A stretch of 12,339 nt of DNA. Source: Actinomycetota bacterium (lineage in GTDB: Bacteria > Actinomycetota > Actinomycetes > Actinomycetales > Microbacteriaceae). Within the stretch, counting starts at the first letter, position 1. Every line of letters starts with the position of its first letter. The translations under genes were made by a program, and so were the position numbers. Where the stretch lies: the NCBI GenBank assembly GCA_009703545.1, contig WLFX01000014.1:1-12339 (forward strand), given 5' to 3'. The notes below the pieces were generated by a model that was not told the DNA's origin, ran no database searches, and saw only the letters and a program-made list of their open reading frames with translations. Below, piece after piece: positions 6,199 through 12,339 of this stretch.

Positions 6199-7057
6199 CT
6201 GCCTCGGCGGCGACAATCACGGCCGCGCGTGCGGCGTCGACCGGCGTCAATCCGCGCGCAAGCCCAGCCAATAAGCCGGCGTTGAATGAATCACCCGCGC
6301 CTGTGGGGTCGGCGACGTCCACGGGCTCAACGGGAATGTGAACGAGTGCCTCGCCGTATTGACCAACAATCACGCCGTCGCGACCGCAGGTTGTCACAAC
6401 AAGCGGGAAGAGTTCCGTCAGTTTGACGGTTGCCGCCTCGATGTCGTCGATTCCGGAAAGGACTCGCGCCTCGTCCTCGTTCGGTCGCAAGATATGTGCG
6501 CCGTCACAGAGTCGCAGAAATTCGGCGACTCCGAAATCGGTAATGAACCCCGCCGAGGCCGGATCGATACTGACGGTCACGCCGTGAGCAGACGCTCGCT
6601 CGATGAGCCTCACAACGGACTCGCGCTTCGGCTCGTCGATGATTGTATGGCCAGTGAAATGAAGATATTCGGCGATGGCGATGAGGTCCTGCGGAACCGA
6701 GTCGAGGTCAAAGATGACGTTTGCGCCTCGGTCCGTCAACATCGTTCGCTTCTCGCCCTCGACGATGATGACAATTGTTCCCGTCGAACGTTCCGTGTCG
6801 CTCTGCAGGTGAGCCTCTACCCCGAACCGCTCGAGTTCCCGCGTGTGCCGCGCGTTGTCGGCCTCGCCGACCTGCCCGAAAAAGTGGACGTTCGCGCCGA
6901 TGTGCCCCAGCCACGCCGCGGTGTTCGCCGACGAACCGCCCGGGTGCCGTTCAATCAGCGCGGGGGTGTCGGTATCCGTGCGAATTGGGCTCTGCGGACG
7001 AACGATGATGTCATCGATGACGTCACCGACGACAACAATCGTTCCCTTTGTTGTCAT
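6170..7057 (-). CDS. psuK: PfkB-family carbohydrate kinase, probable pseudouridine kinase
   Basis: The protein is expected to phosphorylate pseudouridine to pseudouridine 5'-phosphate, feeding the adjacent glycosidase. The 295-residue chain has the ribokinase fold marks: HPGGSSANTA at about 38-47, RPNEDEARVL at 191-200 with the N-E-x-E motif, and the PfkB signature DPTGAGDSFNAGLLAG at about 250-265 with the catalytic base Asp256. Substrate cannot be read from these motifs; pseudouridine is inferred from coupling to psuG. The ATG at 7057 overlaps the psuG TGA by four bases (ATGA), typical of translational coupling, and is preferred to an in-frame GTG at 7072. The gene ends inside the convergent photolyase gene, sharing 29 bases. 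Confidence 0.85.
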   Translation of the reverse strand: MTTKGTIVVVGDVIDDIIVRPQSPIRTDTDTPALIERHPGGSSANTAAWLGHIGANVHFFGQVGEADNARHTRELERFGVEAHLQSDTERSTGTIVIIVEGEKRTMLTDRGANVIFDLDSVPQDLIAIAEYLHFTGHTIIDEPKRESVVRLIERASAHGVTVSIDPASAGFITDFGVAEFLRLCDGAHILRPNEDEARVLSGIDDIEAATVKLTELFPLVVTTCGRDGVIVGQYGEALVHIPVEPVDVADPTGAGDSFNAGLLAGLARGLTPVDAARAAVIVAAEAVTAVGARPA

Positions 7058-7965
7058 GCGCTGAGTAGACACCAGGCGGTCGCGATGTCGCCCGCGACTC
7101 GAATGTTGTTGCGCGCCAAATCGAGGTTGACCTCGAGGCTCCGTCCACCCGACGCCTCGACGATGTACCCAAGAAGGAACGGGGTGACGGCTTTTCCTCG
7201 AACTCCGGCCTGCTCTGCGGCGAGGAACGCTTCGGACAAAACTCGGTCGTGTTCAGCCGGATCCCACTGTTGTTCGAGCGGGATCGGGTTCGCGACGACG
7301 ATTCCCTGACCGTTTCCCGTGGCATCGTGTGCCTTCATGATGGCGGCGACCTCGGTTGCGTCCGCCGCCGACCAGTCAAGGGTTAATCCGCTATCTCTCA
7401 GCCAAAAGGCAGGAAACGCTGTCGTTCCGTACCCGACGACCGGAACCGATAGAGTTTCGAGACGTTCGAGCGTGGCGGCGATGTCAAGAACGGATTTCAC
7501 GCCAGCCGAAACGACCGAGATGTTGGTCACGGCAAGGGTCGAGAGGTCGGCGGATTCATCAAATGTTTCGCTCGCACCTCGGTGAACTCCACCGAGTCCG
7601 CCAGTTGCAAACACGCGAATTCCGGCTTGAGCTGCGATGTGAGCGGTTGCGGCGACGGTTGTCGCCCCACTTTCCCTTTTGGCCAGCAAAATCGGCAGGT
7701 CGCGCACGCTGGCCTTGGCGATGTCTTTGTCGGCAATGGTGGTAAGACCCTCGGGGTCAAGACCCACCGTCGGAATTCCATCAATGACGGCGATCGTCGC
7801 AGGAACAACACCCTTGTCGCGCAGAATTTGTTCGAACTCGAGGGCGGCCTCGCGGTTGCGCGGGCGAGGAAGACCGTGTGAAATAATCGTTGACTCCAAT
7901 GCGACGACAGGCTTGTTCTCTGCAAGGGCGAGCGCGACTTCGGGGGCAATGTTCAACGTAGGCAC
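7054..7965 (-). CDS. psuG: Pseudouridine-5'-phosphate glycosidase
   Basis: PsuG splits the C-C glycosidic bond of pseudouridine 5'-phosphate to give uracil and ribose 5-phosphate. The 303-residue length fits the family. VVALESTIISHGLPRPRN at about 20-37 contains the conserved Glu24 (Glu31 in E. coli). VFATGGLGGVHRGA at 118-131 and SAGVKSVLDI at 153-162 follow; Lys157 matches the Schiff-base Lys166 of E. coli. VANPIP (224-229) and TPFLLG (261-266) are also family motifs. Two GTG starts are possible, at 7983 and 7965. The latter is preferred because TATCGT lies exactly six bases before it (leaderless pattern) and the N-terminus then matches homologues; the other would add six residues. It is the first gene of a two-gene operon with the kinase. 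Confidence 0.94.
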   Translation of the reverse strand: MPTLNIAPEVALALAENKPVVALESTIISHGLPRPRNREAALEFEQILRDKGVVPATIAVIDGIPTVGLDPEGLTTIADKDIAKASVRDLPILLAKRESGATTVAATAHIAAQAGIRVFATGGLGGVHRGASETFDESADLSTLAVTNISVVSAGVKSVLDIAATLERLETLSVPVVGYGTTAFPAFWLRDSGLTLDWSAADATEVAAIMKAHDATGNGQGIVVANPIPLEQQWDPAEHDRVLSEAFLAAEQAGVRGKAVTPFLLGYIVEASGGRSLEVNLDLARNNIRVAGDIATAWCLLSA

Positions 7966-7971
7966 CCTGTG

Positions 7972-7977
7972 ACGATA
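7972..7977 (-). promoter_or_regulatory. Candidate leaderless -10 box of psuG
   Basis: On the minus strand the bases read TATCGT, followed by six bases and the GTG at 7965. No SD is present. It lies back to back with the -10 of the divergent gene at 8000. Confidence 0.5.
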
Positions 7978-7987
7978 CCGCACGCTC

Positions 7988-7993
7988 TACTAT
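7988..7993 (+). promoter_or_regulatory. Candidate leaderless -10 box of the SDR-DUF2867 gene
   Basis: TACTAT is followed by exactly six bases and the GTG at 8000, and there is no SD. Only ten bases separate it from the oppositely directed psuG box, so the two polymerase sites must overlap and probably exclude each other. Confidence 0.55.
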
Positions 7994-7999
7994 CGAATT

Positions 8000-9517
8000 G
8001 TGTCTAGTGAAATCACGTCAGACCTGCCCCTTCGACGGGGTGAGGACGGGTTGCCCGCGCTGTGTCTCGTCACAGGGGCGACGGGATACATCGGTGGCCG
8101 TCTCGTTCGCGAGCTGCTCGCTCACGGCTACCGTGTTCGTGTCATGGCGCGCCATGCCGAGCGCCTTCGTTTTCACCCGTGGATCGACAAGGTCGAGGTC
8201 GTCGACGGTGACGCAACGAACCGAGACGACCTAGCGCGCGCGGTGGCGGGTGTGGACGTGGCGTATTACCTCCTGCACGCCCTAATGTCACCGCAGAACT
8301 TTGAGGAAGAAGAACGTCTCGTCGCGACGCTGTTCGGCGAAGAATGTGTCAGTGCGGGAGTGTCGCGCATCGTGTACCTCGGCGGAATGGCCGACGCGGA
8401 TTCCACGCTGTCCCCGCACCTACAATCGCGAGCTGACACCGGTGACATCCTGCAGAACAGCGGTGTCCCCACCATCGAATTACGGGCGGGAGTCGTCATC
8501 GGTTCGGGTTCTGCGTCGTTCGAAATGCTTCGTTATTTGACCGAGCGGCTACCCATCATGACGGTTCCTAAGTGGGTGAATTCACGCATCCAGCCGATTG
8601 CGGTTCGGGACGTGCTTCGATACCTCGTCGGCGCCGCTGCTCTTCCCACATCAGTAACAGGCGACTACGACATCGGGGGACCCGATGTCTTCACGTATCG
8701 CGAAATGATGGAGCACTACGCAGCGGCAGCTGGGCTTCGACCGCGAATCATCATCCCGGTGCCCGTTCTGACGCCGAGGCTCTCGAGTGGCTGGGTCGGA
8801 CTTGTGACGCCCGTTCCCTACACGCTGGCCCGAAGGCTCGTCGCTAGTCTCAAAAACGAGGTCGTTGCGCGTAACGACGATATCCGTCGACTGATTCCCG
8901 ACCCACCGTCTGGCCTCACCACATTCGACCGCGCCGTGGTTCTCGCATTGGCAAAGATCAAGGACGCGCGCGTCGACACGCGTTGGTCGGATGCGTCCCT
9001 ACCTGGCTCGCCGTCCGAACCTCTCCCGACCGACCCCGAATGGGCCGGTGGCACGCTATATCAAGACATTCGCATCGCCCCCAGCAAAGACCCGGTCGAC
9101 GAAGTGTGGCAGCGGATCGAGTCGATCGGAGGCGAAAACGGCTACTCAACTGCCGGTTGGGCCTGGGAAGCGCGTGGTTTGTTGGATCGCCTTGTCGGGG
9201 GTCCCGGTCTTCGCAGGGGACGGCGCGATCCGAACCACCTCGTCGAGGGTGAAGCGCTCGACTTCTGGCGCGTCGAATCGCTGCGCCCACCACACGTCTT
9301 GCGCCTCCGCGCCGAAATGCGCAATCCGGGTTTAGCCTGGCTAGAGTTCACGGTCGAGGCCGAGGGCACAGGAGCGAAGGTGACACAACGCGCCCTGTTC
9401 GCACCGCGCGGGCTTGCCGGACACGTCTATTGGTGGCTCGTGTGGCCGATGCACGGGTTCGTGTTCCCGTCGATGGTTAATTCTGTGGCACGCGGACGAA
9501 AGAACAGACGGCCGTGA
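8000..9517 (+). CDS. NmrA-like SDR fused to DUF2867 (SRPBCC-like) domain
   Basis: The 505-residue protein has two parts. Residues about 20-290 form an atypical short-chain dehydrogenase fold: LVTGATGYIGGR at 23-34 is the GxxGxxG NAD(P)-binding motif, VVDGDATNRDDL at 67-78 follows the third strand, and YLGGM is further on; the classical YxxxK pair is not obvious. From about 350 to the end lies a DUF2867-type domain, with GYSTAGWAWEARGLLDRLVGG and DFWRVE segments, probably a ligand-binding cup. This fusion is well known in databases, but its substrate is not; a quinone- or lipid-related role is sometimes suggested and is not shown here. The GTG start at 8000 follows a TACTAT box at six bases. 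Its TGA overlaps the GTG of the transporter gene by four bases. Confidence 0.9.
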   Translation: MSSEITSDLPLRRGEDGLPALCLVTGATGYIGGRLVRELLAHGYRVRVMARHAERLRFHPWIDKVEVVDGDATNRDDLARAVAGVDVAYYLLHALMSPQNFEEEERLVATLFGEECVSAGVSRIVYLGGMADADSTLSPHLQSRADTGDILQNSGVPTIELRAGVVIGSGSASFEMLRYLTERLPIMTVPKWVNSRIQPIAVRDVLRYLVGAAALPTSVTGDYDIGGPDVFTYREMMEHYAAAAGLRPRIIIPVPVLTPRLSSGWVGLVTPVPYTLARRLVASLKNEVVARNDDIRRLIPDPPSGLTTFDRAVVLALAKIKDARVDTRWSDASLPGSPSEPLPTDPEWAGGTLYQDIRIAPSKDPVDEVWQRIESIGGENGYSTAGWAWEARGLLDRLVGGPGLRRGRRDPNHLVEGEALDFWRVESLRPPHVLRLRAEMRNPGLAWLEFTVEAEGTGAKVTQRALFAPRGLAGHVYWWLVWPMHGFVFPSMVNSVARGRKNRRP

Positions 9518-10434
9518 CGCGGTCAACGGTTGGCGACAACCGACTGGCTATCCTCGCTCTCTTTACTGTGACTGCAGCCTGGGGAGCATCGTTCGTCCTC
9601 ATGAAGCCAGCCATCGAACGCCAGCCGATTCCCGACTTTCTCGCCACGCGTTTCGTTATTGCGGCAATTATCCTGATCCTGGTTCGCCCGTCCGTCCTGT
9701 CGAAAATCACCCCTCGGGTCTGGCGGACCGGCGGAATCGCGGGGGTCTTCCTCTCACTCGGCTACGTCACACAGACCATCGGCCTTCACTTCGCGACGGC
9801 CGCAATCACCGGATTCCTCACGGGCCTCTATGTAGTCGGAACTCCGTTACTCGCGTGGCTACTCTTTCGTCAAGCACTCAACCGCAAGGTCATTGTGGCC
9901 GCGAGTCTCGGGTTAGTCGGCCTTGGCATCATTTCGCTCAACTCTTTTGGCCTGGGAATCGGTGACATCTGGATCATCGTTGGCGCCCTCTTTTTTGCTC
10001 TTCACATCGTCGTCTTGGGTCGCTGGGCACCTGGTCACGATTCCTATGCGCTCACCGTTGTTCAGATCATCGTCGTGGCGGTCATCACCGCCGGCATGAC
10101 GTTCGCGGACGGTGACGGATATGCTGCCCCGCCAGACGTCGACGTGTGGATTGCGGTCATTGTCACGGCGGTTTTCGCGACCGCGCTCGCCTTTCTTCTA
10201 CAGACCTGGGCGCAGTCGAAAATGGATGCCTCACGGGTCGCAATCATTCTCACGGCCGAAGTCCCTTGGGCTGCCGGTCTTTCTGTCGCTGTGGGGCAGG
10301 AAACGCTCGCCATTCGCACGATCATTGGCGGGTGCATCATGATTGCGGCGATGCTCATTGCCGAGTGGCCAACGCGTCGAAAGCCCGCGAAAGGCGAAAT
10401 TATTCCGGTGCATCCTCTCGGGCACTTTGAATAG
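9514..10434 (+). CDS. EamA/DMT-family inner-membrane transporter
   Basis: The 306-residue protein is a drug/metabolite transporter with about ten hydrophobic segments in two tandem EamA repeats, roughly residues 12-142 and 149-285. The first repeat opens with AAWGASFVLMKPAIE, the typical EamA first-helix pattern, and has FLTGLYVVGTPLLAWLLF near its end. The second has the matching AIILTAEVPWAAGLSVAVGQE. Such proteins export amino acids, nucleosides or other metabolites; the substrate here cannot be told. The GTG at 9514 overlaps the stop of the SDR-DUF2867 gene (GTGA), so the two are probably translated together. The TAG stop lies inside the left arm of a perfect inverted repeat shared with the convergent nagZ stop. 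Confidence 0.92.
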   Translation: MTRSTVGDNRLAILALFTVTAAWGASFVLMKPAIERQPIPDFLATRFVIAAIILILVRPSVLSKITPRVWRTGGIAGVFLSLGYVTQTIGLHFATAAITGFLTGLYVVGTPLLAWLLFRQALNRKVIVAASLGLVGLGIISLNSFGLGIGDIWIIVGALFFALHIVVLGRWAPGHDSYALTVVQIIVVAVITAGMTFADGDGYAAPPDVDVWIAVIVTAVFATALAFLLQTWAQSKMDASRVAIILTAEVPWAAGLSVAVGQETLAIRTIIGGCIMIAAMLIAEWPTRRKPAKGEIIPVHPLGHFE

Positions 10435-10455
10435 CCGCTGACAATTCGGCTATTC
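10429..10455. terminator. Perfect 9-bp inverted repeat carrying both stop codons, candidate bidirectional terminator
   Basis: GAATAGCCG at 10429-10437 and CGGCTATTC at 10447-10455 are exact complements with a 9-base loop. The left arm holds the transporter stop and the right arm the nagZ stop, each as GAA TAG. No T-run follows in either direction, so this would be a tractless terminator of the type proposed for actinobacteria. Confidence 0.6.
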
Positions 10456-11619
10456 GATTACGCCAAACCGCTTCTTCCACGCCAGAATACGTTTCACTTT
10501 TTCTATCAAGTCGTCGCGAGTGAGCCCCTCCGGAGAGATCTGTGCAACAACGCGATCCACAATGTCCGGGGGGCCACTACAGATCAACGCGACATCCGCA
10601 CCCGCATCAAGAGAGGCCCGCACCACTTCACCTGTGCGATGATGGACGCCAACGAGCGCTGCCTCCATTGACAGCGAGTCGGTAATTATGAGGCCGTCCG
10701 GACCGATTTGGTTGCGAAGAATCGCCAGCGCTTTCGGTGAGCGACTCGCCGGAACTCCGCGTTCCGTGAGTCCTTTCGATTCCAAGTGTCCGACCATCAC
10801 GGCGGTGAATCCTGCCGCGATTGCTCGATCGAACGGAATGAGGTCGGACTTTGTGAGTTTGTCGTACGCCGGAAGAATTCCGGGCGCCAGGTGCGTGTCG
10901 GTCGCGAGTCCGTGGCCGGGCCAATGTTTGATAACGGGTGCGACCCCGACTGATTCGAGACCGGTGGCCCAGGCGATTGCTGAACGCGCAGCGCCCGATG
11001 GTGTTGACGAGAACGCTCGAGATTGGCTTCCAATGAAATGTCCAGGGCTGTTAAGGTCGGCGACCGGCGATAGTGCCATGTCCACACCGAGTTTCTTCAT
11101 CGCCTTCCCGTACTTCGCCGCAGTGCGGGTGACCTCAGCGTCGGGCCAGGTACCCATGATTTCCGCCGATCGAAGCGGGTAAATCACATCGGCGAGACGT
11201 TGGACGACCCCGCCTTCCTCGTCACTCGCGATGAACGGAGGGACGCGGTCACCCGAGTTCGCAGCCAATTTGATGATCTGTTGAGCCAAGTTGGACGGGG
11301 CAACACCGCCAAGGAATACCACTCCACCAAGGCCTTTGCGAACTGCTTTCGATAAGGCACCAATGTTTGACACCGGCGCACACTGAAAAATTGTCTGGGC
11401 GACGAGTTGTCGATCGGTCCACGTGGTGGGGTCGGCGGAGTCGTATGGGAGTTCGCCGTCTATTGGAGCAATGGACGCAGTCGGAATCGGCGTCGGCGTC
11501 GGCAGTTCAGCCGGATCACCGTTCAACGAGTCATTGTTCGATGTCAGACCACATCCGCTCACAGCGAAGATTACGGCGACCGCAACAAACGTCGCGCCTG
11601 TGCGAAAATGTCGCCTCAT
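10450..11619 (-). CDS. nagZ: Lipoprotein glycoside hydrolase family 3, NagZ-like beta-N-acetylhexosaminidase
   Basis: The protein is expected to remove N-acetylglucosamine from cell-wall muropeptides. The 389-residue chain starts MRRHFRTGATFVAVAV and has the lipobox VSGC with Cys23 as the lipidated residue, so it is anchored outside the membrane, unlike cytosolic E. coli NagZ. A Thr/Pro-rich linker follows (about 40-50). The GH3 domain has SDEEGGVVQRL (132-142), the NagZ motif KHWPGHG (231-237) with DTH at 241-243 supplying the catalytic His, and ITDSLSMEA (312-320) with Asp314 as likely nucleophile. The open frame extends 54 codons further upstream, but that part overlaps pstB and would hide the signal peptide, so the ATG at 11619 is chosen. 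It lies 31 bases after pstB and no SD is visible. Confidence 0.92.
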   Translation of the reverse strand: MRRHFRTGATFVAVAVIFAVSGCGLTSNNDSLNGDPAELPTPTPIPTASIAPIDGELPYDSADPTTWTDRQLVAQTIFQCAPVSNIGALSKAVRKGLGGVVFLGGVAPSNLAQQIIKLAANSGDRVPPFIASDEEGGVVQRLADVIYPLRSAEIMGTWPDAEVTRTAAKYGKAMKKLGVDMALSPVADLNSPGHFIGSQSRAFSSTPSGAARSAIAWATGLESVGVAPVIKHWPGHGLATDTHLAPGILPAYDKLTKSDLIPFDRAIAAGFTAVMVGHLESKGLTERGVPASRSPKALAILRNQIGPDGLIITDSLSMEAALVGVHHRTGEVVRASLDAGADVALICSGPPDIVDRVVAQISPEGLTRDDLIEKVKRILAWKKRFGVIE

Positions 11620-11624
11620 GAGGC
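11613..11624. repeat. 12-bp palindrome over the nagZ start codon
   Basis: GCCTCATGAGGC is a perfect palindrome whose centre contains the nagZ ATG. It might be an operator or a start-hiding structure, or chance. Confidence 0.5.
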
Positions 11625-11627
11625 ACG

Positions 11628-11633
11628 ACCCTA
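11628..11633 (-). promoter_or_regulatory. Candidate extended -10 box of nagZ
   Basis: On the minus strand TGATAGGGT fits TGnTANNNT and ends eight bases before the nagZ ATG. It would give a nearly leaderless transcript separate from the pst operon. No -35 is evident. Confidence 0.4.
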
Positions 11634-11650
11634 TCAGTCGAGGCGTCTCG

Positions 11651-12339
11651 TTATCCGAATCGACCGTGAACGTAGTCGAGCGTGCGCGGATCCTGAGGAA
11701 CCGAGAACATGAGTTCAGTGGGGCCCGCTTCGACGATTCCACCTGGCGTTCCCGCCTCCGCAAGGAAGAACGCGCAATCATCCGAAACGCGCTGTGCTTG
11801 CTGCATGTTGTGCGTGACGATGACGACCGTCACCTCGTTCGACAGTTCCTGAATCGTCTGTTCGATGCGGCGCGTCGACGTCGGGTCAAGAGCCGAACAG
11901 GGCTCGTCCATCAAGAGGACAGACGGGCGAACGGCGAGCGATCGAGCGATACACAGACGCTGCTGTTGACCACCAGAGAGGCTTCCGCCGGCGTTGCGAA
12001 GTCGATCCTTGACCTCGTTCCATAGTCCGGACTTCGACAGGGTCTCTTCGACGAGGTCATCCGCTTCGCTACCCGAAATCTTTTGGCCCGTCAGCGTCAG
12101 TCCCGACAGGACGTTGTCGCGGATGCTCATCGCGGGGAACGGGTTCGGCTTCTGGAACACCATCCCGATCTGGCGGCGAACATCGGTGATCTTGATTCCA
12201 TCGTCGTATATATCGTCTTCGTTGAGGCGAACCTCACCGGCGAGCGAGGCGCTCGGAACGAGCTCGTGCATGCGGTTGAGCGTGCGGAGGAACGTCGATT
12301 TTCCGCAACCCGATGGCCCGATCAACGCGGTGACCTTCC
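11651..12339 (-). CDS. pstB: Phosphate ABC transporter ATP-binding protein PstB, 5' end off window
   Basis: PstB hydrolyses ATP to drive high-affinity phosphate import with PstS, PstC and PstA. The visible 228 or so C-terminal residues run off the right edge and lack the first strand(s). All ABC motifs are present in order: Walker [10 protein letters not shown], the Q-loop [10 protein letters not shown] (the NPFP is typical of PstB), signature LSGGQQQRL, Walker [14 protein letters not shown] and the H-loop [17 protein letters not shown] is the usual PstB C-terminus. The other pst genes are expected beyond the right edge, upstream on the minus strand. The TAA at 11651-11653 is 31 bases before nagZ, so nagZ may be partly cotranscribed with the phosphate operon. 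Confidence 0.97.
   Translation of the reverse strand, partial: KVTALIGPSGCGKSTFLRTLNRMHELVPSASLAGEVRLNEDDIYDDGIKITDVRRQIGMVFQKPNPFPAMSIRDNVLSGLTLTGQKISGSEADDLVEETLSKSGLWNEVKDRLRNAGGSLSGGQQQRLCIARSLAVRPSVLLMDEPCSALDPTSTRRIEQTIQELSNEVTVVIVTHNMQQAQRVSDDCAFFLAEAGTPGGIVEAGPTELMFSVPQDPRTLDYVHGRFG

Noticed and set aside
6338..7309. 323-residue plus-strand open frame
   Set aside because: It is antisense to psuK and psuG, whose motifs and coupling are clear; its composition is Arg/Asp-rich without recognisable domains.
8963..8974. GACGCGCGCGTC palindrome in the SDR-DUF2867 gene
   Set aside because: It is a CG-alternating stretch of 12 bases, expected by chance in GC-rich coding DNA.
11620..11781. 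54-codon N-terminal extension of nagZ
   Set aside because: It overlaps pstB, is Arg/Ser-rich and would bury the lipoprotein signal peptide that starts at the ATG at 11619.
11423..12025. 200-residue plus-strand open frame
   Set aside because: It is the reverse reading of pstB and the nagZ N-terminus, both with complete motifs.

Overview
The window looks like ordinary chromosomal DNA of an actinobacterium, most likely a Micrococcales/Microbacteriaceae member of moderately high G+C. This is inferred from the 32-residue bS22-type ribosomal protein, the receiver-less OmpR-type regulator beside upp, frequent GTG starts and many start codons that follow a -10 box without any Shine-Dalgarno (SD) sequence. 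No rRNA, tRNA, CRISPR array, insertion sequence or phage gene was seen. Coding density is very high; the longest gap is about 184 bases.

Layout from left to right. (1) 1-1254, minus strand: a tight operon bS22 -> glutaredoxin-like -> Dabb-domain -> SRAP (partial at the left edge). (2) 1439-1753, minus: a small membrane-anchored protein with a Gly-Asp repeat built on a hexanucleotide microsatellite, followed by an intrinsic terminator. (3) 1848-2657, minus: proC. It is divergent from a four-helix membrane protein (2713-3096, plus), which converges on tadA (3093-3551, minus) with the two stop codons interlocked in CTAG. (4) 3581-6198, plus: upp, a winged-helix regulator and a class I photolyase. 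(5) 6170-7965, minus: psuG and a coupled PfkB kinase (pseudouridine kinase), overlapping the photolyase 3' end. (6) 8000-10434, plus: a two-gene operon of an NmrA/SDR-DUF2867 protein and an EamA transporter. (7) 10450-12339, minus: the end of pstB (5' end off the right edge) and a NagZ-type GH3 lipoprotein.

Functionally the window holds nucleobase/nucleoside salvage (upp, psuG, psuK), tRNA wobble editing (tadA), DNA protection and repair (SRAP, photolyase), proline synthesis (proC), cell-wall recycling (nagZ) and phosphate uptake (pstB). No single new multi-gene system stands out. The points most worth checking are structural: a 13-bp perfect hairpin inside the Dabb gene, a 9-bp inverted repeat carrying both stop codons of a convergent pair, a set of apparently leaderless promoters with fixed -10-to-start spacing (two of them back to back in 34 bases), the Gly-Asp microsatellite protein, and the regulator whose N-terminal domain replaces a receiver.
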